Shown one piece after another: positions 1-9,704 of a DNA stretch of 64,000 nucleotides (its first letter is position 1; every line of letters begins with the position of its first letter). The DNA is from Microstegium vimineum (Eukaryota; Streptophyta; Magnoliopsida; Poales; Poaceae): the NCBI GenBank assembly GCA_022036555.1, contig CM039120.1, positions 21,158,350-21,222,349 of the forward strand, given 5' to 3'. Made by a program: the position numbers and the translations under genes. A model generated the notes under the pieces. It saw only the letters and a list, made by a program, of their open reading frames with translations. It did not search any database and had not been told where the DNA came from.

Positions 1-249
1 CCAGTTGGTTTCTGCGTTGATCATGTAACTAGGATCTGGATTCCCCATGGGACCGAGGCAAGTGAAGCTAGACTGCTCGAGTGGGATCACTACCTTGTTA
101 TACAGTTCCTAGGGTTCGAAAAGAACAGAAAAGGGAGGAATCAGAAAAGGAACGGGAAAAATTCTGGATTCGTGCGGAAAAGAACTAGCAAGAGGTTGGA
201 TGAGGAGGGAAGAAGATTTTACCTTGGGGATGTCGATTTGGATCGCCAT
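1..249 (-). CDS. Antisense plant-mobile-domain gene of Tat-like element, first two exons (cut by window edge)
   Basis: This is the 5' end of a spliced gene lying antisense to the pol genes of a Ty3/gypsy element. Exon 1 (249 down to 223) starts at ATG and encodes MAIQIDIPK. A GT at 222-221 and an AG at 110-109 bound a 114-bp intron. Exon 2 (108 to the window edge) continues ELYNKVVIPLEQSSFTCLG and onward. The copy at 60222 has the same 9-residue first exon, the same intron position and a nearly identical exon 2, which supports both the splice sites and the start. The plant mobile domain itself lies beyond the edge. A 113-residue reading frame from 450 to 109 runs through the intron and is not the product. 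Function is unknown; the family is discussed at 60222. Confidence 0.7.
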
Positions 250-662
250 TGGAGCTGAAGAAATGCTTGCGGTTCTTCCTTGGATTGGGGAAAGAACTGT
301 TGCTTGAGCTCGTATTCTTCGGAGGCATTGCTGGAGGTTGAAGACGAAGGCAGAGGATGTGAAAGTGAAAATGGACTCGGGGTAAAAAGCAAATTGGATC
401 CTGGTAACTTTTATAAGCTTACTCAGGGGTATTTTGGGATTTGGGTTCACACTATGCAGGGATGTGGAGAGGCCCGCAATGGATATGCGTAATAATCAAG
501 GAGATATTGTCAGATTTGCAACTGTTTGTGCTATAATCGAGGGATTTTTATTAATAAATTGCGGTTCTGCGCACGGAGATCGAGGAAGTTGTGCAGTTGT
601 CTCGAAGGTAACGGCTACAGTAGAGAGAATTTCGGCGCGTAAAATATTATACACTCCGAAAC

Positions 663-673
663 TGGGGGGCATG
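663..673 (+). promoter_or_regulatory. Polypurine tract of Tat-like element
   Basis: CTGGGGGGCATG lies directly before the LTR. The same tract, with the same position relative to the LTR, is at 59800-59812 on the minus strand. It would prime plus-strand DNA synthesis and marks 674 as the 3' LTR start. Bases 250-662 between the antisense gene and this tract are internal 3' noncoding DNA of the element. Confidence 0.7.
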
Positions 674-1873
674 TCTTGACACCGTTTTTTGGCACGTGTC
701 AATATAATCTAAGGATTATGCCGGTCAGCAAGAAGTTGGTTGTTGCTCCTTATCGGCATCGTGATATTATCGGTCAGACTGCCATTAGAAGTAAGAATGT
801 TGCTGATGAAGACAGACTCGTTGCCGATGGAGGCAGGGGCCAGTGCCGATAAAAGCTGAAAGCTGTTACCGATGAGTGGTAGATGCTGTCGATGGAAGCT
901 GAAAGTTTCGGATGTTGCCGATAGGAGGTGAATGACTTACCAGAGGCCTAAGCTGTAAAGTTGCTGATGCCGATTGCCGATGAGAAGTTGATGCCGATTG
1001 CCGATGAAGAGATGTTGCCGATTACCGATAAGGATTGATTGGTGAAGACAAGTTACCAGTACAAGGTTGCCGATCGGGAAATATTGCCAATGCCGACAGG
1101 TATGGGATGCCGATGAGTACAGGGTGACTTAGCGCTTGATGTCAGCAGAGGACTGCCGGTGGCCAAAGAAGGAAGCTGCGGATTGAAGGGATCTGCCGAT
1201 GAAAAGTTTTCATCGAAGGAGAGGCATAAGGAAACTGGTGATTTTATACCAGTATTGTTATAGTAGTTTGAGTCCGACTCTTGCATGAGTCGTTTATTTT
1301 CCTTTAAAATACGGTGTGTGTTTGTTTAGGGAAATAATATTGTTATTTTAGATCCGACTCCTGCGCGAGTTAATTTCCTTAAAGTTAGGAGTTTATTTTA
1401 GGAGAAGGTACGAGTCGTGTCTCTGTACAACTCTCCATGCGTGAGTATAAATATGTACCCAAGGGCTGCATGTAAATATATCAATCCAATATCAAACAAA
1501 CCAATTTTATTCTTATTCTACTTTTTATCGCAATTTATCTTTATTGCATTAGTTATATATTATCAACGAGTTCTTCAAGCTTCGACGGGCTGCATCAACT
1601 TGATCTCCGTCAAATCCTTGCTAGTTCCGCGTGGGAGTACCTCTGAACTTTGGCATCTGGGCGCATCGCTGTTGCCTCGTTCAGCTCTGCTCTAGTTATC
1701 CTGACCAAGCCTCAATCCTAGCATCCGGGCGCATCGCCGTTGTCTGGATTGGATCTTGTTCTAGTTATCGTCCTTGTCGATTAACTGGTCAAATCGACTG
1801 GCACGCCTCCGGATATCGAATTTCGAGTATAAGCCCGAGGTGTTCGCAGATCCTGACGCTTTTTGTGTCAACA
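674..1873 (+). repeat. 3' LTR of Tat-like Ty3/gypsy element (left copy)
   Basis: The ends are TCTTGACAC (expected TGTTGACAC) and TGTGTCAACA, and a polypurine tract precedes it. It aligns with the minus-strand LTR at 58746-59799: shared TATAAATA box (1446-1453 here), shared last 60 bases and shared terminal sequence. The first 550 bases (U3) are packed with TGCCGAT heptamers, about eleven between 820 and 1200, plus variants such as TACCGAT. A further TTTGTGTCAACA directly follows the end (1874-1885), so the exact boundary is ambiguous by 12 bp. The 5' part of the element is outside the window. Confidence 0.75.
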
Positions 1874-2949
1874 TTTGTGTCAACATAGCCTTACATACAT
1901 TATTACACCGTTGAACGATAAATTAATTGCAGGTCTTATGATCAACATTTCTTATATAAGGACTAAGCTGATCAAAGTGTATAGATCATTTTTCACATAT
2001 GTTTTTTCATTATATATGATAGTAAAATTTAAGTTAATGACACTCATCAGTATATTATGTTTGAAACACATAATTCAAAATGTTTTACACACATTAATTC
2101 ACCACATGTGTGTAATGTCAAACCTGTGAAGCAAACATATGCTACACAGTCCGATAGTGTAGCACTATATCATTTCAATTTGTTACTACTTCATGCTGAT
2201 CAGTGGAGGCTAATAATATCTTGATTCTGAAAAAAATGGATAAACAGTAACAACTCAGCTAAAGATATATAGTTCTAAAAATATTGTAACTTAGTTTTGT
2301 AAGTATTTGGGACAATATAATATAAATATATTTGTGTGTTGTCCATATAAGCGTCTCCCCCCTGATCCTTTGACAAGGCATGGTGGTGATCTTTGCAGAA
2401 AACTTAAAATAGCGTTGATTTGATTGTTGTAAGCATTATGTTCAAGGCAATGCAACAAACAAGAGTAATATATAAATAATTAATACAAAAATTGAAATAG
2501 CTATTGTAACAAACAAAATTTGCAACACCGGAACACAAATTGGAAAATGTAAGAAGAGGAGCCACAAAATAATGGCAAAATTATATGTATGACAAACATT
2601 ATGAACATCCAAGCAGAAAATACACACACCAAAAGATCGCTTATCCTCATATGTGTGGGAGCGATCCTCGGGTCTATCTAGTTTTTTGCTTTGTTGGAGC
2701 TCGAAGCGCGCGCGCACACACACACTAAACGATTTGACAAGGAGAGTCGTGCGCACGCACGCGTGCACACACACACACTAAGCGATTTGACAAGGAGAGT
2801 TGGCCATCATCGATTCATCATCTTAAAGAACTCAAAACAAAACTATTGAATTGCATATATGTTGGCAAAGAATGTGTATCATCATCTATCACACTATAAG
2901 ATCTAAACTTAAATTAATTAACCCTTGAATATAATCAATAATGAACAAG
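1874..2949. other. Unassigned AT-rich stretch
   Basis: No coding region, RNA gene or transposon end was recognised. The sequence is AT-rich, with only short open frames lacking family similarity. A tandem repeat near 2705-2800 is listed separately. Confidence 0.5.
2705..2800. repeat. Tandem duplication containing a CA microsatellite
   Basis: Two units of about 50 bp each contain a CA run followed by ACTAA(A/G)CGATTTGACAAGGAGAG (2715-2747 and 2766-2800), joined by alternating GC/CA sequence. This is a local duplication with microsatellite expansion. Confidence 0.75.
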
Positions 2950-3546
2950 CTCACCTTGGTTCAAATTGTCTTGCTCACGCAGCCCCTTTAACTTTATTTG
3001 AATCTGGCGGTTTCCCAGTCTTGAGGTTAACAATCACCACCTATACACAATTAATATAAATTGATCATACCAACAAGGAACCTAGCATTGTCACTCAAGA
3101 AATAATGTTATTACTCATGCATGTTGTGGTCGGCACACAAGTATGGAACAAACCTAGCTGGCGCGACTGCACTTGTGCAGATAATGAGCTGCAGTCCATC
3201 TTTATGCACCGGCCCGGCTCTGAAGATCTTGGAGGTGGTTTGCCATTTGCACCTTTAGCCGTGCCACATATATATTCTTGGTTACAAAGAATCCTGCAAT
3301 TTTATACACGAATTGAAAAGGAGGAAGTTAAGAACATCAGAGGTAGAACTAAAAGGTTGAGCACTTTGATAAATATATCTTGGAAATCGATGAATGAACA
3401 TACCTCTTGACCTTCTTAGAACCATTTTCCACGAGCTCCTCCTTGAGTCGATTGTCCTTATTGATCCTCTCCATGTCGGTCTCACAGAAGTAGTCCTCCT
3501 TGGGTGCCCTCCCTTCGCGGCATGCTGCTGCTAGCTCTAGCTCCAA
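2950..3546 (-). pseudogene. Possible exon remnants of an unidentified gene
   Basis: On the minus strand, 3546-3412 is open and charged (begins MELELAAACREGRAPKEDY, continues through NKDNRLKEELVENGSKKVKR) and ends in an AG/GTATGT donor-like site. Further down, about 3050-2955 is bounded by a TATAG acceptor-like site and a CAAG/GTGAGC donor-like site and encodes VVIVNLKTGKPPDSNK with a stop after KGAA. A TTGCAG acceptor-like site is also near 3300. The pattern suggests a broken multi-exon gene, but no family was recognised, and chance splice-like motifs are possible. Confidence 0.25.
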
Positions 3547-3568
3547 GAGCTGGCGACCATATGGTGGC

Positions 3569-3867
3569 TGTCAGCACATTTACATTTTCCATTTGCTAAA
3601 TTTGTGTAATCCAGTTGTAACCTGCATCGTGTCTATGTTTGCGCATCGAACCGCGTGCCTGGACGGAGATGTGCCTAGTCCAGGGCGTGGCCGCGTGAGT
3701 CAGGTGTGTGATTACCACCACTGCGCGTTTGTCAGGCATGTCGCTCGGCATGGCCCAAAACCCGGATTGAGCAACGATCGTGCAGTGGCGGGGGACAACC
3801 TCAGTCATGTACCTGCATTGTATATAGAGCAATGTAAAAAGATCCAAAAATCTGCGACACTTGTGCA
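3569..3867 (+). repeat. Ty1/copia LTR, copia-2 family
   Basis: The 299 bp start TGTCAGCACATTTAC and end ACTTGTGCA. They align nearly throughout with the split LTR at 21462-21491 plus 23964-24232, so both belong to one family. This copy lacks the LINE-2 insertion and shows the uninterrupted target (CCATTTGCTAAATTTGTG). No convincing primer-binding site follows and no target duplication was found. It is either the 5' LTR of the broken copia-2 element or an independent solo LTR. Confidence 0.65.
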
Positions 3868-4138
3868 GCGCATATCTTTCTGTCGGTTCCCAATTCATCG
3901 TTTGCGTAGTGTGCATGCCTGCGTTTCCAGCCAGCAGCAGGAGCTTGGTGGCCATCGCTGCTTCTAGAGCCTTGGTGCATGTTCTATGGTGTATCTATGA
4001 GTCCTTGTGAACCTCCTAGGAAGATGTTGATCTCGAGGAAGATGCCAGAGAAGAAGATGGGCAGCGACACCACCGCGTCGGCGAGCACCACGTCGAGCGG
4101 TGTTCATGAGAACACGTTGATGTGGCCAATGCTCACGA
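3868..4138. other. Unassigned GC-rich stretch between an LTR and a Sirevirus insertion
   Basis: These 271 bp may be the 5' internal part of copia-2 or captured sequence. The minus strand is open in places, with hydrophobic stretches such as LADAVVSLPIFFSGIFLEIN near 4080-4010, but stops interrupt it and no family was recognised. A Sirevirus LTR begins directly at 4139. Confidence 0.35.
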
Positions 4139-6155
4139 TGAAGGACCGAGAACGGCGACCAGAAGGGGGGGGTCAATGGGAGTCAAATCAAATTTCTTCT
4201 CACACTTGGCCCTTGTCCCAAAATCACGCCCAAAACTTGACCTCGGAAGAAACGACTCGCACACGACCTAACAAGTAGGTGGACACCTTAGTAAGACCCC
4301 TAAAGGTGCAGCGGAGCAGTCGGAGAAGACGGAGAACGATCGAAGCCACGAACTCGAAACCGATACACCGAGAGAGGTACTCTCAACCCCTAAAGAGAAG
4401 AGGCAAGAGCACACCCAAAAATACTTATGAGAACTGGTCTCAAAAGTACCTAATCATGTTCCTTACGTGAATACGAATCCAACGCAACAAACGAAACTTG
4501 ATTCGGAGTCCGGACGAGAGAGATACGGGAAAAACAGCGAAGCAGTTTTCGCTAACTATCCGTCGACCAAGCTCGGACTATTCGACGCCTGATTTTGACG
4601 AGTGGCGGACTGTCCGCGGATGAGTCCCGGACTGTCCGCCGGCAAACCCGAAAATGCTGAATCGGGAAAAGAGAAACACTGTTGTTCGGCGAAAATCAAC
4701 GCCGGACAGTCCGCGGTTTTTAACGCCAGACAATCCGCAGTTGACTTGGAAAATCAGCCCGAGAAGCTGGCCCCGACTCCCGAACAGTCCTGGAATGCTT
4801 GGACAGACGCGATTTGGGGGCGATTTTGAATCGCCTCTCCCTCAAATCTTCCCAAATCACTACCAAATGTTCACCAATAGCAACCAAACTTGGTAGGCAT
4901 GATCCTAGTGCTATGGAGGAGCTATCCCGAAGAAATCATCGCTCAATTAGGAGTGAATCAACGGAAACAAACGGATTTTGGGAAAAAACTCAAGAACGAA
5001 GAACTCAAGAAAGAAATCACCCGATCTATGTGCTCGTGAGGAATCAAGGGAAACCCTTCGGTGCGATTGTTCTTCTCACGTCCCCGCACAAAATGATTCA
5101 AACGGAATCAAGAGAAACGACCCATAGCCAAAGATCTCATGTCATGAACAATTTCGGGACAAAACAAGAACGCGAAGAACAAGCACAATCGGAGACACAA
5201 ATCACTAAATTGAACTAACCATGGCTTACGGAGGGTAAGGCCTCCGATTCCCGAACAAAAGTGTTGCAAGTTCTTACATGAATCGACCACGCAATCAACT
5301 CATGGACCTCTAAGCTTGAACTAGGGTAGGGAGCTAGAAAGTGGAGAGGGAGGAATGAGAGACGTGGAAGAGGTGAAAGGGTAAGCATCCTTCATCCACT
5401 ACTTAACTGCGTTTGGACATTTCCAAATCGTACCCTAGATACATGACCGAATTACCTAGTCCTGAGACACTATAATCCAAGTCGGAGATATTTTTCGCCT
5501 GCAGTTTGAATGGACGGCCCCGCTTCCTGCCTGGAGTTGCTATCGCCTCGACGCAATCTCCAGGATTCCGCCACGTGCCATTCCCGCTTCCTCGGAAGCT
5601 CCGCCCAGATTTTGAGGCCCAAACCCGCGAAACCCGCCACCGGTAGCTTTCGGCTCAACTATCGAATCCCGAGTTTTGAGGCCCAAACTCGGAAACCGTC
5701 CGCCGGTGGTTTTGCGGCCCAAACCACCAAACCGCTCGACTCGAGCCACCTTGTCCTTGCCCGGTCGGACTCCGAGTCCCATGAGCCTCCCGCTCGACCT
5801 GCTCGTCCGCCGTCTTGACTCGGTTAACTCGGTCTACCTCTGTGTCTTCTTGCACTCGTCAGTGCCAAGTACTAGCCACCACAGCTAGTCCGCCGGTGCC
5901 CCGGTCTGTCGATCCAAACCCTGCTTTTGCCCTTCACCGCTCTTAGTCCATCTACACGGCAAGCCTCTACTCGACCTTCACCACGCCATTGACCACTGTC
6001 TTCGGGCCTAGCACCTGCACACCACAAGCCGATAGACAGGCACACATTTGCTTTCGCAAAGAGTTAGTGTAAACCGCTCAAACTGAAATACTCAAACGTT
6101 GATCAATCACTCATCATCCAAAACATCATGGGTACATATCGACCATGTGTTTGCA
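4139..6155 (-). repeat. Sirevirus-type Ty1/copia LTR A (3' LTR of a minus-strand element)
   Basis: In plus coordinates it starts TGAAGGACCGAGAACGGCG and ends CCATGTGTTTGCA; read on the minus strand this is a TG...CA LTR. The same ends recur at 41338-43053 and 50775-51458, and the start alone at 39429, 49441 and 58064. The right neighbour is a minus-strand polypurine tract, so this is the 3' LTR of an element extending rightward. The middle carries palindromes: GCGGACTGTCCGC (4605-4617), CGGACTGTCCG (4628-4638) and CGGACAGTCCG (4703-4713). At about 2.0 kb it is the longest copy in the window. Confidence 0.8.
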
Positions 6156-6916
6156 ATCTCCCCCTTGATGAATGCATTGTCAAAACAAGTGCATTTCAGA
6201 TTTGAGCCAACATGGTAAAGCTCTCCAAATGACCAAAAGCTAAGAAAGCCAAAACGGGGTCAATTGGAAGAAGCAACATGAGTCCAAAACTTGGTTCCCA
6301 AAGACATGGGCAACGGCTCGACACAACCAAGCAAAATGAAGCTAGCCCTCAAGAAGAGGCAGAAAACAGGCTCAACAGTGCTAGCAAGCCAAAGATACCA
6401 ATCAAAGCTCTCAAAGGTCAAAATGTCAATCGAAACTTGTCGGAGCAAACCAATCAAGCTAGACCCTCCAGAATAGGCAAAGGCTCAACACATCTAACAA
6501 AACTCCCCCTGGTCAAATGCACACTCAAAATACCAAGAAGGGTGAAAAGAGCCAAAAAAGCAAGATTTTCACAAATGCATGATTTCTCCCTGGCCCCTTG
6601 GATGAATTTCTCCCCCTTGGATGAATATGAGTAAATGCACATGATCTCCCCCTTGATGACACATGTGTCTCATCAAAGGTCTAAACACAAGATATCGGCC
6701 ACAAATGCCAAATAGGCCAAAAGAGTGCAAAAGCTTCATACATAGAGCTAAGACAATGAAAGGATGCTCTAAGTGATATGATCCTGTGAGAATAAGCTAA
6801 ACCTCCAAGTACTTAACAAAGACTCAAGTTGAGCTAAAGATCACTCTAGAAGCTAGTTTAGAGAAGATTACATGTGTGAGCATAGAAAGAGTATGAAAGT
6901 GCAATCAAGCCCTAAG
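6156..6916 (-). other. Sirevirus 3' noncoding region with multiple polypurine tracts
   Basis: At least four minus-strand polypurine tracts of the AAGGGGGAGA type appear as CTCCCCCTT-like strings near 6158, 6508, 6606 and 6643. Repeated tracts upstream of the 3' LTR are a known hallmark of the Sirevirus lineage. The sequence is homologous to 51459-52330. It is cut at 6916 by insertion of copia-1. No coding region is seen; the reading frame near 6278-6634 is incidental. Confidence 0.75.
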
Positions 6917-8093
6917 TGTGTTTTGGTGTTGATGATCACTTAATTCAAGAACTAATGAGATATATCTAATGAGATGACAAGCAGGTAATAACAAAAAGAG
7001 GAAGACATAGAGAAGGTGGAGGTACCCCAATTCTTATGGTGGCTTCTATACTCATCAAAGATTTAAATTCATTTATGGTTTGAATTTGAGTATAGGTATG
7101 CCGTACTATTAAGGGGGGTTCTAGTGTTGTTTGGTCAAATGTGAATCACATGCTCAAATCTTTATCCCAAACATACACTCAGCTAGCTCAGTGTCTAGTC
7201 CAAGATTCAGATCCAGCAGACACACTGAGCTAGGGCGGCAGTGCCGCCCTCTATTTCTAGCAGTTTTTCATGACTATAAATACCTGCTGGAACGGTCTCC
7301 ACCTCACCAGTTTAGTACCCCTTCGTCTTCCTCCGAATCCGACCATTTGAAATAGAGCTCTCTCTCCCTCTCTCACTCCTTTGTTGACCTTCACCCTCCA
7401 AACAATCCTTCACTTCCAACCATAGATTCTTGAGGGAAAAGGCAGCAAAACACTCCTAGAGAGCGGATCTACTACTTCCCAAAGTCTAAGAGCGTGTGGT
7501 TCTTGTTTGGTCAGCGGTGCTAGGGTTTGTTACCCTTGGAGCTTGCTCCTAGCCGGCAAGGCGTCGCCCTAGAGCTTGCCCCTCGCTTGTGGCAGCCTAG
7601 GGAGGTTTGTAATCGCTGTGCGAAGATAAGAGATTACCCCTCATATCAAGGATTCACTTCCTTGACTTGAGATTGAGTTGGAGTTGCAAAGCTCCAAGCC
7701 TTTGTGGCACCTCAATAACGTGGACATAGGCAAGCCTTGGTGGCGAGCTGAACCACAGGATAAATCTTTGTGTCTTGTGTGCTGGTCCCTAGGGTTTGTT
7801 TCTTGCAATACATCTTGTGCTAGGGTTTGTGTTGGTGATTCGAGGAAAAGAAGAATCTCTGTGGTAACCAGTCTTCGAATTGGTTCTTGTGTTGATTTTG
7901 CAGGGAAGGACTCACCTTGGTACCTAGTATCTCCTTGCTAAACCTCATCTCTTTCTGCTCACTTTTCTTAGGTCGGCAGTGCCGCCCTCTATAGGCCGGC
8001 AGTGCGGCCCCTGCCTCTAACATTTGTTTGAGCTGAATTTTTATAGGCCTATTCACCCCCCTATAGGCTATTTACCCTTCCAGAGATCCTACA
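6917..8093 (+). repeat. 5' LTR of copia-1
   Basis: It begins TGTGTTTTGGTGTTGATG and ends before a primer-binding-like site at 8096. Near-perfect palindromes GGGCGGCAGTGCCGCCC (7233-7249), a relative at 7973-7989 and GGCCGGCAGTGCGGCCC (7994-8010) lie in it. A TATAAATA box sits at 7275-7282. The gag gene starts 52 bp after the end. No 3' partner LTR was found because the element is truncated at about 12562. Confidence 0.7.
7275..7282 (+). promoter_or_regulatory. TATA box of the copia-1 LTR
   Basis: TATAAATA lies about 26 bp after the first LTR palindrome (7233-7249). In LTR elements transcription would start some 25-35 bp downstream, near 7310. Confidence 0.55.
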
Positions 8094-8095
8094 AG

Positions 8096-8110
8096 TGGTA
8101 TATCAAAGCG
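8096..8110 (+). promoter_or_regulatory. Primer-binding site of copia-1 (degenerate)
   Basis: TGGTATATCAAAGCG resembles the initiator-methionine tRNA primer site TGGTATCAGAGC of plant LTR elements, with an inserted TA and one change. It sits 2 bp after the LTR end. Confidence 0.6.
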
Positions 8111-8144
8111 TTGGTTACTTTGTATACGCTTCACCGCGTGAAGT

Positions 8145-9704
8145 ATGGCAAGCGGTCAAGGCTTCGGGGGAGTGAAAGTTGGTGAGGCAACAGATAAGGT
8201 TATTGTGGAAGATGCGAGCAGCAGTGAGGTATCCGCCTCAAGCTACTCCTCACTTCCCACTGCTAAGCCCACCGACGAAGACAAGTTCCAAGCAAAGAAA
8301 GAAAGAAGAGCACTTAGAGAAAAGAAAAGAGAAGAGAAAAGAAAACAAGAGAAGAAGGAAAGAAAAGAAGAGAGAAGAATCAAGAGAGAAGAAAGAGTTA
8401 AGAGAAAGGCAGCAAGAGCAAGGAAGGAAGAGAAAAAGGTCAAGGAGGCTTCATCTAGTGAGCTATCAAGTAGCCCGAATGATGGAGATGATGATGCATC
8501 CTACTATGATTCCAAGAGTGGAAAGAAGAAGAAGGATGATGGCAGTAGCAACAACAAGAAGAAGTACTCTACCGTATCCTTCAATTATTCCTATTTGACT
8601 AACCGTGACCGTAAGTCTTTTGTAAATGTTCCCACCGGCAAGTTAGCTCATTTCGATGGGACTAACTTTGCTAAGTGGAAGCATTTGATGAAGGCTTACC
8701 TTATTGGTCTTCACCCCGGTCTTTGGGAGATTGTTGTGAAAGGTGTGCAAGTGCCGGAGGATCCCGGAGAGCCAACAAATGAGGAGATTATTCTTGTCCA
8801 TCTCAATGCCCAAGCTACAAGCATCCTCCTTAGTGATTTGGATGAAAATGAGTACAATAGAGTGATGAATGTGGATGTGGCCAAGCAAATTTGGGACACC
8901 CTACACCTAGCTCATGAAGGTGTAGATAAAGTGAGAAAGGCAAAGATTGACTTGATGATGGTCAAGGTCAATAGGTTTGTGATTGTGGATGGTGAAGGTG
9001 CACAAGAGATGTTTGACCGGTTGATGACCATGGTTGGCAAGATTAGAGGATATAGTTGTGAGGAGCTTGATGATCACAAGGTGGTAAAAATCATGTTGGA
9101 AGCTTACTCACCAAGAAATGAGACCGTGGTCACCTTGATTAGAGACAAGAAGAAGTTTGAGCACTTCACTCCCAATGATGTGCTTGGAAGATTGTTGACC
9201 TTTGACATGCAAAGAGAGGAAGCAAATGAAAGAATAAAGCTTGGAGAGTTGCAATCAAAGCTTGATGTCATGAAGATCAAGGATGTGGCTCTCAAATCAA
9301 GCAAAACAACCAAGAAAAGCTTCCCAAGCAAGAAAGAGGGCAGCAAGCAAGCATCTACAAGCAAGCCCAAGAAAATGAAGCAAGTACAACTAGAAGATGA
9401 CTCCACTTCCTCCTCAAGTGATGATGAAGAAGATGGGGCTGATTTTGAAGAGATCAAGGATGTTTCTTTCTTCATCAAGAACTTCAACAAGGGATTGAAG
9501 CAAAATGGGTACAAGTTTGTGAAAAGAAGATTTCCTAACAAGAAGAAGAGGACTTTCTACAATTGTGGTAGCACCGAGTACTTTGTTGCTAACTGCCCAA
9601 ATGAGAAGAAAGATGGCTTCTACCAGAAAGAGAGACAAGAAGGCAAGTTTGAGAACAAGAGAAGATTCAAGCAAGTGGGTGAGGCTCATATTGGCCATGA
9701 GTAG
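8145..9704 (+). pseudogene. gag: copia-1 gag, N-terminal two thirds
   Basis: This is the capsid/nucleocapsid polyprotein of a Ty1/copia element. Residues 1-110 are low-complexity and Lys/Glu/Arg-rich, probably coiled. From about residue 165 comes the retrotransposon gag core (HFDGTNFAKWKHLMKAYL, LHLAHEGVDKVRKAKIDLMM, EEANERIKLGELQSKLDVMK). Near residue 480 the CCHC knuckle reads FYNCGSTEYFVANC, with the first Cys changed to Phe and the His to Tyr, so zinc binding is probably lost. The frame ends at TAG 9702-9704, where family members continue (GHE, then probably Trp), and the same frame runs on downstream. The start follows the LTR and primer site. The 67-residue minus-strand and 139-residue plus-strand frames here are shadows of the Lys/Glu-rich stretch. 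Confidence 0.8.

Noticed and set aside
109..450. 113-residue minus-strand frame
   Set aside because: It runs through the 114-bp intron of the antisense gene; only its internal MAIQIDIPK is exon 1.
8179..8598. 139-residue frame rich in Arg, Lys and Glu
   Set aside because: Shadow of the purine-rich N-terminal part of copia-1 gag in another frame.
9104..9541. 145-residue minus-strand frame, Leu/Ser-rich
   Set aside because: Complement of the Lys/Glu-rich gag coding strand; no family features and no start context.
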